Of a DNA stretch of 64,000 bases, positions 51,735 through 60,282 are shown one piece after another (the first letter of the stretch is position 1; the number at the start of each line of letters is the position of its first letter). The stretch spans positions 1 through 64,000 of the forward strand of contig JADZFU010000001.1 of NCBI GenBank assembly GCA_020854265.1, read 5' to 3'. The position numbers and the translations under genes are program-made. The notes under the pieces are model-generated. The model ran no database searches and was not told where the DNA came from. It was given only the letters and a program-made list of their open reading frames with translations. The stretch is from Candidatus Uhrbacteria bacterium (GTDB lineage: Bacteria; Patescibacteriota; Patescibacteriia; 2-12-FULL-60-25).

Positions 51735-52448
51735 TTATTTTGCTGCTTTTAGTGCTGCGTGTGCGGCTTCCATGGCTTTCTTGAATGTCTCGTGCGCGGA
51801 TTTAAGAGCGCTTTGGCGTGTTGCTTGTGCCGCTTTCATGGTTTCTTTGTGCGACTTTTGTGCGGCTTCGATCGAGGCAAGATAGGCCGTGCGTGCGGCT
51901 TTGACGGTTGCACGGAATTTTTCTTTGTCGGCGCAGTCTTTCATGGCGGCTTCTACGGCTGCCTTGCGAGTTGCGATGGCGGCGTCGACAGCGGCACGGC
52001 GCGTCTTGAGCGATGCTTCGTGCGAGGAGCGGAAAGAGGCATTCGCGGCATCAACCGAGATTTTGCGCGCGGAGATCGCGGCATCAACAGCTTTGCGGTA
52101 TTCGGCAATGGCGGCTTTGAGCGCTTCGCTGGCATTACGCTCGGAGAGCTTGGCGTCTTGCTTGGCGCGGTTTTCCGATCGCTTGACCTCGGCGTCATTG
52201 CGGTTGGACAAAACCTTCGCATCCCAATCGGCGCGGTTTTTTTCCCATTTGGCGTCCTGGTCGGCACGGCCTTTGGCGAGCTTGTCTGCCAATTCAACTT
52301 GACGCTTGGCAAAATCAGCCTCCCATTTCATGGCGCGATCGGAGCAGGTACTGGTCGAAGCAACAGGATCTTGGGCAAATGCGGCGAACGGCGAAACGAG
52401 CATCCCGGCCGCGGAGGCGACGAGGGCGAATTTGGAGAGTTGTTTCAT
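51735..52448 (-). CDS. Secreted Ala/Lys-rich coiled-coil protein
   Basis: A 237-residue protein with a signal peptide (1-25, AFA-QD) and a mature part that is almost entirely charged, Ala-rich alpha-helix with heptad-like spacing and repeated R/K-x-A-V-D-A-A blocks (KAVDAAISARK, AAVDAAIATRK, AAVEAAMKDC). Only two cysteines (about positions 35 and 170). Reminiscent of periplasmic helical spacers or OmpH/Skp-like chaperones, but no specific family is supported. The ATG lies 9 nt after TGG-TATAAT, so the leader is about 3 nt. Confidence 0.6.
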   Translation of the reverse strand: MKQLSKFALVASAAGMLVSPFAAFAQDPVASTSTCSDRAMKWEADFAKRQVELADKLAKGRADQDAKWEKNRADWDAKVLSNRNDAEVKRSENRAKQDAKLSERNASEALKAAIAEYRKAVDAAISARKISVDAANASFRSSHEASLKTRRAAVDAAIATRKAAVEAAMKDCADKEKFRATVKAARTAYLASIEAAQKSHKETMKAAQATRQSALKSAHETFKKAMEAAHAALKAAK

Positions 52449-52457
52449 ACGTAACGT

Positions 52458-52466
52458 ATTATACCA
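52458..52466 (-). promoter_or_regulatory. Extended -10 promoter inside the end of ileS
   Basis: Minus-strand TGG-TATAAT (52466 to 52458) overlaps the ileS stop codon at 52459 and ends 9 nt before the ATG of the coiled-coil gene. Confidence 0.6.
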
Positions 52467-55398
52467 CGCTCAGGCTGATTGCGGATTCCCCTTCTCCTGT
52501 GGAAAGCTCGACGGATTCGGCTTTCAAATCTTTCAAAATTTCTGCCATTGCCTCGTCTACGGCTGCTTTTGTTTCTGCATCGACGCTCGCTTCCACACGG
52601 ATACGGTCAGACGGCTGGAAGCCTTTGGCTTTGCGCTCGGCCATAACCGAACGGATGAAGTCGCGGCGCAACCCTTTGCGTTTAAGCTCGGGCGTGATGT
52701 TTGTATCAAGCTCGATGGTCCATGCATCCTCGATGTCGGCGGAATACTCGGTACGGACCGTTTCAACATTCAATTCTTCGGCAAGAATTTGGAGCAGATC
52801 GCTTTGGCGCTGCATGCGGGATGACTCCTCTGCGGATTTGAAGCGGATCAATGCAGCCGCGAGAGCTTGGCGGACAGGGATTTTGGAAGCTGCACGCTGT
52901 TCGTGTGCGCGCGATGCGGCCTCGCGCAGCCAGCTCATGTCCGCAAGCAAACGGTCATCAATGAGGCGCGGATCTGCTTTGGGCCATTTATCGAGATGTA
53001 CCGATGCTTTTGGACCGCCGATATCGAGATAAACGCGTTCAGAAATAAACGGCGTAAACGGAGCCATGACACGCGAGAGATCCAGCAAGATCTCAAGCAA
53101 GGTTTTAAGCGCATCCTGACGCTCGAATGCGTTTTCGGATTTGATACGCTCGCGCGAGCGGCGCAGCCACCAAGTAGAAAGATCTTCCACGAAATAACGG
53201 AGCGGCCGCGAAGCCTTGGCGATCTCGTATTCATCCATGTAACCGCTTACTTCACGGATAAGCGCGTGGAGGCGGGCGAACATCCAACGGTCGAGCACAT
53301 GCGCGCTCTTGGGCTTGTCCACACGGATAGATTCGGATTCCGCGTAGGTTGCATAGAACGTCTTTACATTCCAGAACAGGTTCAAAAAGCCGCGTACGAC
53401 GGTTTGGAGATCGCGCTCGGAGAACGCAAGCGTATCTGCCTCGACCACCGGAGACGTGAGTATGTAGTAACGGAAAGCGTCAGCGCCGTAGATCTCGAAC
53501 AAGTCGTATGGATCTGCGTAGTTTTTTTGGCTCTTGGACATTTTTTTGCCGTCCTCGGCCAAGATCAACCCCGTGCAGACGACATTGGAGAATGCCGGCT
53601 TGTTAAACAATGCAGTCGACAAAACATGGAGATTGTAAAACCAGCCGCGTGTTTGGTCTTGCGCCTCGCCGATAAAATCAGCCGGGAAATTTTTCTCGAA
53701 CCATTTTTTATTCTCGAACGGATAATGTCCGGCGGCATAAGGCATGCTCCCGGATTCGAACCAGCAGTCAAATACATCCGGAATACGCTTCATGTCTTCG
53801 CCTTTATCGTTTTTGAAGACAATGGCGTCGATATTTGGACGATGCAGGGCCAACGGATCCTTGGCATCGAGCTTGATACCGGCTGCTTTTTCCAATTCGG
53901 ACATGGATCCAAAAACGCGGATATCGCTCCCATCGGCATTGGTCCATACAGGGAGCGGCGCACCCCAAAAACGGCTGCGCGAAATACACCAGTCCGGCGC
54001 CGTATCAATCCCCTTGCCGAAACGGCCCTCTTTAAAATGATCCGGATGCCAATTGATTTTGGCCGCGGTTTTTTTCATTTTTGGTTTGAGTTTTTGGACG
54101 TCCACATACCAAGCCGTCTGCGCCTTGTAGATGAGACGTGTCTTGTTACGAGCAAAGATGGCGACGCTGTGGTTGATTTTTTCCGACCGGTACACCAAGC
54201 CGCGTGTTTGGAGATTTTCAATGATGGCTTTGTCGGATTTTAGATAGAACTCGCCCGCTACAAATGGCACGCCTTGGCGCTGATGTCCGTTATCATCAAG
54301 CGTGACAAGCACAGGAAGCCCATGCTCCCCCGATGCGCGGAAGTCCTCTTCTCCGAATGCCGGCGCCGTATGCACGATGCCGGTTCCGTCTTCGGTCGTG
54401 ACGTAATCCATGCCGACGACTTGGTACATGACATGTCCTGGCCGTTCGACCAGTTTTTCAAGGACCGTATTTTCCAACGGAAAAAGCGGTTCATACTCCA
54501 TTCCGACGAGACCGGAGCCTTCGACTTTTTGGAGCACTTCGAAATCATCCTGCTCTTCTTTGAGCGGAAAGAATTCGCGCAAGATTTTCCCCATCAATTT
54601 TTCGGCCATCCAATATGTTTCACCCGAGGATTTCACCTGAACCTTGGCATAGGTCTCCTCGGGATGAACGGCGAGCGCCACATTTGCCGGGAGCGTCCAC
54701 GGTGTTGTCGTCCACGCGAGGAAGAATGTTTTGTTCTCTCCTTTGACTGGAAATTTTACCGTGATGGACGGATCTTCGGCGTCAATATACGAATTTTCCA
54801 TCGCCACCTCCATATTGGAAAGCGGCGTGCCGTTTGACGGAGAGAAAAAAGAAACACGAAGTCCTTTATAGACGAGTTTCTTTTTCCAGAGATCGGCAAA
54901 TGCCCACCAGACAGACTCGATGTACGATTTATCCATCGTTTTGTACGCACCCTCGAACTCGACCCAACGGCCGAGGCGCTCGACGTATTTTTTCCATTCA
55001 TCGGCGTACTTCAAGACATTTCCGGCGCATGCCTGATTGAAATTTGCAATGCCGAATTTTTCGATGTCCGGCTTGCCTTGTAACCCGAGTTCTTTTTGGA
55101 CGAGCGCTTCCATCGGGAGCCCGTGGCAGTCCCAGCCCCAAATACGAGGAACGCGGTAGCCTTTCATTGTCCAATAACGAGGAACGGCGTCTTTGATGGC
55201 GCTCTGGAGAAGATGTCCTGGGTGGGGCAAGCCGGTTGCAAATGGAGGCCCATCGTAGAAGACATATCCCTTAGACTCGGGACGCTCCTCGATCGAGCGG
55301 CGAAAAATCTCGTTTTTCTTCCAGTAAACGGCAACATCCTTCTCCATTTGCGGAAATGGGGATGTGGCCGGCTGTTCCTTTGATGGGGAGTCTGACAT
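52459..55398 (-). CDS. ileS: Isoleucyl-tRNA synthetase (type 2, eukaryote-like)
   Basis: Charges tRNA-Ile. The 979-residue product has the class I signatures GLPHPGHLL (HIGH) and KMSKS, the CP1 editing domain (WTTTPWTLPANVALAV, GTGIVHTAPAFGEEDF), the WGWDCHGLPME motif, and a long C-terminal anticodon-binding part without the CxxC zinc sites of E. coli-type IleRS. That pattern fits type 2 IleRS, the class that is usually mupirocin-insensitive. Start ATG 55398. Monocistronic, or co-transcribed with the coiled-coil gene. Confidence 0.95.
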   Translation of the reverse strand: MSDSPSKEQPATSPFPQMEKDVAVYWKKNEIFRRSIEERPESKGYVFYDGPPFATGLPHPGHLLQSAIKDAVPRYWTMKGYRVPRIWGWDCHGLPMEALVQKELGLQGKPDIEKFGIANFNQACAGNVLKYADEWKKYVERLGRWVEFEGAYKTMDKSYIESVWWAFADLWKKKLVYKGLRVSFFSPSNGTPLSNMEVAMENSYIDAEDPSITVKFPVKGENKTFFLAWTTTPWTLPANVALAVHPEETYAKVQVKSSGETYWMAEKLMGKILREFFPLKEEQDDFEVLQKVEGSGLVGMEYEPLFPLENTVLEKLVERPGHVMYQVVGMDYVTTEDGTGIVHTAPAFGEEDFRASGEHGLPVLVTLDDNGHQRQGVPFVAGEFYLKSDKAIIENLQTRGLVYRSEKINHSVAIFARNKTRLIYKAQTAWYVDVQKLKPKMKKTAAKINWHPDHFKEGRFGKGIDTAPDWCISRSRFWGAPLPVWTNADGSDIRVFGSMSELEKAAGIKLDAKDPLALHRPNIDAIVFKNDKGEDMKRIPDVFDCWFESGSMPYAAGHYPFENKKWFEKNFPADFIGEAQDQTRGWFYNLHVLSTALFNKPAFSNVVCTGLILAEDGKKMSKSQKNYADPYDLFEIYGADAFRYYILTSPVVEADTLAFSERDLQTVVRGFLNLFWNVKTFYATYAESESIRVDKPKSAHVLDRWMFARLHALIREVSGYMDEYEIAKASRPLRYFVEDLSTWWLRRSRERIKSENAFERQDALKTLLEILLDLSRVMAPFTPFISERVYLDIGGPKASVHLDKWPKADPRLIDDRLLADMSWLREAASRAHEQRAASKIPVRQALAAALIRFKSAEESSRMQRQSDLLQILAEELNVETVRTEYSADIEDAWTIELDTNITPELKRKGLRRDFIRSVMAERKAKGFQPSDRIRVEASVDAETKAAVDEAMAEILKDLKAESVELSTGEGESAISLSVV

Positions 55399-55446
55399 AT
55401 ACTTGGAGAAGCATGCTTCGGTTTTTGGCCGAGGTCAAGCATTTTT

Positions 55447-55890
55447 ATGCCCACAAAACGATCCGTATACTTTGGTGCCGACCATGCAGGCTTTCCGTTG
55501 AAGGAGGCATTGCGGACCGCCATCGATACGAAACGCTATATCGCGCAAGATCTTTCGCCGCGATTTGAAAAAGACGACGACTATCCCCTGTCGGCCCGCA
55601 AAGTCGCGCATGCCGTGTTGGCCGACAAGGATGCGGTCGGAATTTTAGTCTGCGGCACGGGGCACGGAATGGACATCGCCGCGAACCGCATGAAGGGCAT
55701 CCGCGCGCTTGTCGCACGCACTGCAAAAGACGCAAAACTTTCGCGCGAACACAATCATGCAAATATCCTCGTGCTCGGCGGATGGATCACCAAACCTTCG
55801 GACGCCAAAAAAATCATGGAAACATTTTTGAAGACAAAACCATCAAAAATCGAACGGCATGTCCGGCGCGTAAAAGAATTGGACCTGTAA
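55447..55890 (+). CDS. rpiB: Ribose-5-phosphate isomerase B
   Basis: Interconverts ribose 5-phosphate and ribulose 5-phosphate in the non-oxidative pentose phosphate pathway. The 147-residue product has the RpiB/LacAB fold with GADHAGFPLKEAL at the N-terminus, the catalytic Cys in VCGTGHGMDIAANR (usual motif CGTGIG), and the ARTAKDAKLSREHNHANIL segment with the conserved NxAN-type loop. It is 1 nt before rpe, an obvious operon. Confidence 0.9.
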   Translation: MPTKRSVYFGADHAGFPLKEALRTAIDTKRYIAQDLSPRFEKDDDYPLSARKVAHAVLADKDAVGILVCGTGHGMDIAANRMKGIRALVARTAKDAKLSREHNHANILVLGGWITKPSDAKKIMETFLKTKPSKIERHVRRVKELDL

Positions 55891-55891
55891 C

Positions 55892-56515
55892 ATGCAGATT
55901 ATTCCCGCATTACTCGTCCAGGACCGAGAAACCCTCATCGAACGGATGCGGCTTGCTGAAGGATTGGCTGAGTGCGTCCATATTGACTGCATGGACGGAA
56001 TATTTGTTCCTAACAAGACATGGCATAACGCAGAAGCATTAGAAACAAGTCTGGAGATCGAGCTTCATTTGATGGTGAATGATCCGTTATCGGTTATCCG
56101 CGAATGGCGCCGAGTCCCGCAAACCGTGCGGGCACTCTGGCATGTCGAAGTTGATACCGATCATCGCCAATTGATCGAAGTGTGCCGTGCGCTTGGCTGG
56201 GAATGCGGTTTGGCGATATCCCCAGATACGTCCGTTGATACCCTCTCGCCCTTTACGGAATTGATAGACGAAGTTCTCGTCATGGGAGTAAAGCCGGGCT
56301 TTAGCGGACAAACCGTGATCCCGGCGACTTTCGAAAAAATCCGCGAAATAAAAAAACGCTGGCCTGCACTGCGTGCGGGTTTTGATGGAGGCGCAACGAA
56401 AGACCTTATTCCAACGCTTCGGGAGTACGACTGCGACCGGCTTGTTATGGCCAGCGCCATTTATTCTGCGAATGACCCGCGCGAAACCTTGCATGGTATA
56501 CTAAACTCCATATGA
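55892..56515 (+). CDS. rpe: Ribulose-phosphate 3-epimerase
   Basis: Interconverts ribulose 5-phosphate and xylulose 5-phosphate. The 207-residue TIM barrel has the metal and catalytic positions HIDCMDGIFVPN, ELHLMV, VMGVKPGFSGQ and FDGGATKD. Slightly shorter than the usual 215-225 residues, and loop regions diverge, so another sugar phosphate cannot be excluded; the neighbour rpiB supports the call. Its 3' end carries the promoter of the next gene and overlaps it by 4 nt. Confidence 0.85.
   Translation: MQIIPALLVQDRETLIERMRLAEGLAECVHIDCMDGIFVPNKTWHNAEALETSLEIELHLMVNDPLSVIREWRRVPQTVRALWHVEVDTDHRQLIEVCRALGWECGLAISPDTSVDTLSPFTELIDEVLVMGVKPGFSGQTVIPATFEKIREIKKRWPALRAGFDGGATKDLIPTLREYDCDRLVMASAIYSANDPRETLHGILNSI
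56494..56502 (+). promoter_or_regulatory. Extended -10 promoter inside the end of rpe
   Basis: TGG-TATACT (56494-56502) ends 9 nt before the ATG at 56512. Confidence 0.55.
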
Positions 56516-57903
56516 AACGATTGTTTTCCTTACTTGCAAGCGCCGCCTTGCTCACCTCTCCGCTCTTGGGTCATGCCGCGACACTTAGCGCCGGAGATTT
56601 AATCAAGGCTTCCGGACCGGCCGTGTACTACTACAGCAACGACGGCAAGCGCTACGTCTTTCCGAGCGAACGGGTTTTTTACACGTGGTACTCCGGGTTT
56701 GGCACGGTCAAAACCATTTCTGATGCAGAGCTTGCCGCTTTGCAAATCGGCGGAAATGTGACCTACCGCCCGGGCACCCGCATGGTAAAAATCATGACCG
56801 ATCCAAAAGTGTATGCCGTGGCTGCGCGCGGAACGCTACGCTGGGTCCAAACCGAAAGCGTGGCGCGCGAATTGTACGGCGATACTTGGTCCTCTTTCAT
56901 CGATGATGTCTCCGACTCCCTGTTCGTGAATTACACAATTGGACTTCCGATTTCGAATTCAAGCGACTATAACCGCGTACAAGCAATAGCCGACGCCACA
57001 TCCATAGATGCGGACCGAACAACACCTGCTCCGACGCCTGAACCGACTCCGACGCCAACACCCACTCCTGAGCCGAGCTATACAGGCTCGATCGATCTTT
57101 CCGTATCCGAAGCTTCGGTGAATGAATTGGTCCAAATTACGGCCGCCGCAACACCGTCCACAAATCTCTCGAGTGTCAAAATGTATTTCGGCACGGACTT
57201 GATCAAGACCTGTTTTGCAACCCCCTGCCAAGCCGAGTGGCGTATGCCCGGCAGCGGCGACTCGTTCCCGGTGCGTGCGGACTTTGTATGGTCATCTGGT
57301 CAAAATGCATCAGCTACCAAACAAATACTCCTCAATTACGCCGATATTCCGGGGGTGACCATGACGGTCACGACGCCGCAAGTAAAACCGTCGGGTATCC
57401 GTGAAATTATCGTCGTCGCGGATTCGGCGCAATTTTCACCGCGCTCTATTGAAATCTACATTGACGGAAATGCAAAACGCATTTGCGACTCCGTAAACGA
57501 GTGCCGCTGGACCGATTTGGAGAGCGATCCGGTTGGTACCGTTCATAACGTGTACGCCATTTTGCGTGATGGAATCGGACTCCCACGACAGACGCCGGTC
57601 AAAACAATTACCGTTGTCACAAATCCAGGTCCGTACGTAACCGTCACGCCAGGCAAAAATCGGATGTATACAGGCGAGACGCTCGATGCAACCGTAAGCG
57701 CATCGGATGAGGACGGAATCTCCACGACTGAAATCTGGGTAGATGGCGTCAAAATCAAATCATGCCAGCTATCCACATGTACTTCGGATATGATCGGGCC
57801 GTGGCCGACTCCGCGTACCGTCTACATAACCGGCCGGTCCCAAGATTTAAACGGTGCATTTGGTTACGGGACCTCGAGCATCATCGTGGTAGACCGTCCG
57901 TAG
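56512..57903 (+). CDS. Secreted surface protein with CPR-type repeat domain and Ig-like domains
   Basis: A 463-residue exported protein: signal peptide (1-22, GHA-A), an N-terminal domain of about 120 residues (LIKASGPAVYYYSNDGKRYV, GGNVTYRPGTRMVKI, FIDDVSDSLFVNY), a Thr/Pro linker (PTPEPTPTPTPTPEP), then three beta-sandwich, Ig-like units of about 90 residues, each with paired cysteines (IKTCFATPCQ, RICDSVNECR, IKSCQLSTC). The N-terminal domain is shared with the next gene. Likely displayed at the cell surface; ligand unknown. It overlaps rpe by ATGA but has its own promoter. Confidence 0.65.
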   Translation: MKRLFSLLASAALLTSPLLGHAATLSAGDLIKASGPAVYYYSNDGKRYVFPSERVFYTWYSGFGTVKTISDAELAALQIGGNVTYRPGTRMVKIMTDPKVYAVAARGTLRWVQTESVARELYGDTWSSFIDDVSDSLFVNYTIGLPISNSSDYNRVQAIADATSIDADRTTPAPTPEPTPTPTPTPEPSYTGSIDLSVSEASVNELVQITAAATPSTNLSSVKMYFGTDLIKTCFATPCQAEWRMPGSGDSFPVRADFVWSSGQNASATKQILLNYADIPGVTMTVTTPQVKPSGIREIIVVADSAQFSPRSIEIYIDGNAKRICDSVNECRWTDLESDPVGTVHNVYAILRDGIGLPRQTPVKTITVVTNPGPYVTVTPGKNRMYTGETLDATVSASDEDGISTTEIWVDGVKIKSCQLSTCTSDMIGPWPTPRTVYITGRSQDLNGAFGYGTSSIIVVDRP

Positions 57904-57957
57904 CCCTTGTGGCATGATTGAATGGCTTAATTCATTCTTCTTCTCCTTTCCCCAACT

Positions 57958-58749
57958 ATGAAGCATATGCTTCGTCGCGGATTGGCCATGGCCGGAAGCA
58001 TCGCCATGATTGCCGCTCCGCTCGCCTCGCAAGCCGCCGTCACCGGTGCGTTCGCTCCTGGCGACCTCATCAAGGCTTCGGGCCCTGCTGTTTATTATTT
58101 TGCCTCCAACGGCAAGCGCTACGTCTTCCCGAATGACAAGACGTACTTCACCTGGTACACCAATTTTGACGGGATCAAACAGATCTCGGACCGCGCTCTC
58201 GGTCTCATCCCGATCGGTGGCAATGTTACCTACCGCCCGGGCTTCAAGATGGTAAAGATCACCACGGATCCGCGCACGTATGCGGTCGACCAGGGCGGCG
58301 TTTTGCGCCATGTTAAAACCGAACAGCTCGCTGAAACGCTTTTCGGCCTTTCATGGGCAAGCCGTATCGACGATATTCCGGACGGATTCTTCGTCAACTA
58401 CCGCGTCGGAAATCCGATCGAAATGGCAAGCGAATACAATACGGGCAATGTCATGACGGCCAGCCCGACCATCGCCATCGACAAACAGCTTGATGCCGAT
58501 ATCGCCAATGTTTCCATCGGCGACGTAGACACCGGTTTTGTCCCGGCCACGCTTACGATCAAGGTCGGAAGCACGGTCACCTGGACCAACCGCGATATCC
58601 GCGAACATACCGTAACCGGAACGGGCTGGAACTCCGGCACCATCGGCCGCGACGGTTCCTACTCGCGCAAATTCAGCACGGTCGGATCATACGAGTACAA
58701 GGACACCTTGAACCCGACCATGATCGCCACGATCAACGTCGTTCCGTAA
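57958..58749 (+). CDS. Secreted paralogue with a cupredoxin-like domain
   Basis: A 263-residue exported protein: signal peptide (1-26, ASQA-A), the same 120-residue N-terminal domain as the preceding gene (LIKASGPAVYYFASNGKRYV, GGNVTYRPGFKMVKI, RIDDIPDGFFVNY), and a C-terminal plastocyanin-like domain (about 175-263: ATLTIKVGSTVTWTNRDIRE then HTV, and GSYEYKDTLNPTM). Of the four blue-copper ligands only the first His and the final Met are visible; the Cys and second His positions read D and N. It may therefore bind copper differently or not at all. The nearest extended -10 is TGGCTTAAT about 35 nt upstream. Confidence 0.7.
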   Translation: MKHMLRRGLAMAGSIAMIAAPLASQAAVTGAFAPGDLIKASGPAVYYFASNGKRYVFPNDKTYFTWYTNFDGIKQISDRALGLIPIGGNVTYRPGFKMVKITTDPRTYAVDQGGVLRHVKTEQLAETLFGLSWASRIDDIPDGFFVNYRVGNPIEMASEYNTGNVMTASPTIAIDKQLDADIANVSIGDVDTGFVPATLTIKVGSTVTWTNRDIREHTVTGTGWNSGTIGRDGSYSRKFSTVGSYEYKDTLNPTMIATINVVP

Positions 58750-58772
58750 TCGCACATTGCGACTTACGAAGC

Positions 58773-58798
58773 AAAACCCCTCCAAACGGAGGGGTTTT
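58773..58798 (+). terminator. Terminator of the cupredoxin-like gene
   Basis: AAAACCCCTCC pairs with GGAGGGGTTTT; the next promoter begins 4 nt further on. Confidence 0.8.
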
Positions 58799-58801
58799 GT
58801 A

Positions 58802-58830
58802 TTGACAGGATGTTCATATTTTGATAGAAA
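58802..58830 (+). promoter_or_regulatory. Promoter of the small GC-rich gene at 58857
   Basis: TTGACA (58802-58807), 17-nt spacer, TAGAAA (58825-58830) preceded by TGA. The spacer end ATATTTTGATA is identical to that of the promoter at 48444-48472. Confidence 0.55.
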
Positions 58831-58856
58831 CCTCCGGCACCTTTCACGGAGGCCTC

Positions 58857-59309
58857 ATGCAGACGGAAATCCATCCCGAACAGCGACACCGCTTCAACGA
58901 AGCCTGCGAGAGCATGACGAGCCAGCTACGCAGCCACGTGCCGTCCGAGCGCATCCAGCGCGCCGACACGCATGGCAAGAAGCGCTACATCGCGGGGCCG
59001 TTCATCGACGGCAACCTCGCGCTCCAGCTCATCTTGAGTTTCGATCTGACCACCTACGAGATCAATACCATGATCCGCTCGGTGGACGGCGACTTCATGA
59101 CGCAGGATGCCATCCTGGTCGTGATGATGAATTTCGTCACCGGCAGCTGCCGGATCATGCACAAGAACGGACCGGGTCCGAACGATCTGATCCGTACCAT
59201 CACGCGAGGCTTCGACTTCAGCGAGTCGACCTTCCCGCAGGGCGCCGAGATGAGGCCGGATCTCTGGCGCAACCTCGTCGCCGTGATGCTCACGGCTTTC
59301 GGCCACTGA
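58857..59309 (+). CDS. Small soluble protein of unknown function
   Basis: A 150-residue protein, visibly GC-rich, without signal peptide or membrane segment. It appears as a mixed alpha/beta domain (KRYIAGPFIDGNLALQL, LTTYEINTMIRSVDGDFMTQ, DAILVVMMNFVTGSCRIM). No catalytic motif or family recognised. A Shine-Dalgarno GGAGG lies 4 nt before the ATG. Own promoter and terminator, so a single-gene unit of the Shine-Dalgarno class. Confidence 0.6.
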   Translation: MQTEIHPEQRHRFNEACESMTSQLRSHVPSERIQRADTHGKKRYIAGPFIDGNLALQLILSFDLTTYEINTMIRSVDGDFMTQDAILVVMMNFVTGSCRIMHKNGPGPNDLIRTITRGFDFSESTFPQGAEMRPDLWRNLVAVMLTAFGH

Positions 59310-59317
59310 CATTTCAG

Positions 59318-59352
59318 AAAACCCTCCCCGCGAGCAGCGGAGAGGGTTTTTT
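59318..59352 (+). terminator. Terminator of the small gene at 58857
   Basis: AAAACCCTC...GAGGGTTTT with an inner CCGC/GCGG stem, followed by a T-run. Confidence 0.75.
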
Positions 59353-59362
59353 TATTAAAAAA

Positions 59363-59371
59363 TGGTATGAT
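59363..59371 (+). promoter_or_regulatory. Extended -10 promoter of the transketolase operon
   Basis: TGG-TATGAT (59363-59371) ends 9 nt before the ATG at 59381. Confidence 0.5.
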
Positions 59372-59380
59372 GTATGGCAT

Positions 59381-60259
59381 ATGGCTTCGGCCAATCCTTT
59401 TCATCCAGACCCATCAACCCAAGCCGGACTTGAGCAGATCGCGAACAGCATACGCCAAGATATCATCGCCGCCTTGGTTGAAGCCAAGTCCGGACATAGT
59501 GCCGGTCCGCTTGGAATGGCCGATATTTTTACCGCGCTTTATTTTCGTGTTCTCCGTATTGATCCGAATCGGCCTGATTGGTCAGAACGCGACCGAGTCG
59601 TGCTCTCCAATGCGCATATTTGTCCCGTGCTATACGCAACACTTGCCCAGCGCGGCTTTTGTTCGCGCGAGGAGTTTTTAACCCGGCTCCGCAAGATCGG
59701 CTCGCCTTTTCAAGGACACTCCAATAACCATTTCGGTATCGGGATAGAGACATGCGGCGGGCCGCTTGGACAAGGTCTTTCGCAAGCGGTTGGCATGGCG
59801 CTTGCGGCGCGCATGGACCAAGCACGTTGGAAAACCGTCTGCTTGATGAGCGATGGAGAATTGGATGAAGGCCAGAGCTGGGAGGCGTTCATGCTTGCAG
59901 GCAAAGAACGTTTGCATAATCTGACGGCCGTTATAGATCGCAATAATATCCAAATCGACGGATACACCGAGGACATCATGCCGCTCGAGCCGCTGGCAGA
60001 TAAATTCCGTGCATTTAACTGGCATGTGATCGAGATTGACGGACATAATATGGAAGAGATTCTCGATGCCTTCTCGTTTGCCGATACGATCTATGAAAAA
60101 CCGACCGTTATCATCGCCCATACCATTCCCGGAAAAGGGGTCAGTTTCATGGAGCGTAAATTCGAGTGGCATGGAAAACCGCCAAATCCAGATGAAGCTA
60201 GGCTGGCCTTGAAAGAACTTCGGACCCTTGGAGGTAAAATACAAAGCGAACACGAATAA
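59381..60259 (+). CDS. Transketolase, N-terminal (thiamine-diphosphate-binding) subunit
   Basis: First half of a split transketolase, exchanging two-carbon units in the non-oxidative pentose phosphate pathway. The 292-residue product has the substrate/ThDP residues AKSGHSAGPLGMADIF and GIGIETCGGPLGQGLSQAVG, the ThDP motif MSDGELDEGQSWEAF...DRNNIQIDG (first Gly of GDG replaced by Ser), and ends KGVSFMERKFEWHGKPP. The C-terminal half is two genes downstream (61276). A longer open frame upstream covers the unrelated gene at 58857 and is rejected. Confidence 0.92.
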   Translation: MASANPFHPDPSTQAGLEQIANSIRQDIIAALVEAKSGHSAGPLGMADIFTALYFRVLRIDPNRPDWSERDRVVLSNAHICPVLYATLAQRGFCSREEFLTRLRKIGSPFQGHSNNHFGIGIETCGGPLGQGLSQAVGMALAARMDQARWKTVCLMSDGELDEGQSWEAFMLAGKERLHNLTAVIDRNNIQIDGYTEDIMPLEPLADKFRAFNWHVIEIDGHNMEEILDAFSFADTIYEKPTVIIAHTIPGKGVSFMERKFEWHGKPPNPDEARLALKELRTLGGKIQSEHE

Positions 60260-60282
60260 TCAAATAAATACATCACAATCAT

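Noticed and set aside
52867..54243. 458-codon plus-strand ORF inside ileS
   Set aside because: Antisense to the KMSKS/anticodon region of IleRS; shadow frame.
58757..59380. Upstream extension of the transketolase N-half frame
   Set aside because: It overlaps the unrelated gene at 58857 and its terminator; the ATG at 59381 sits behind its own -10 box and matches the family start.
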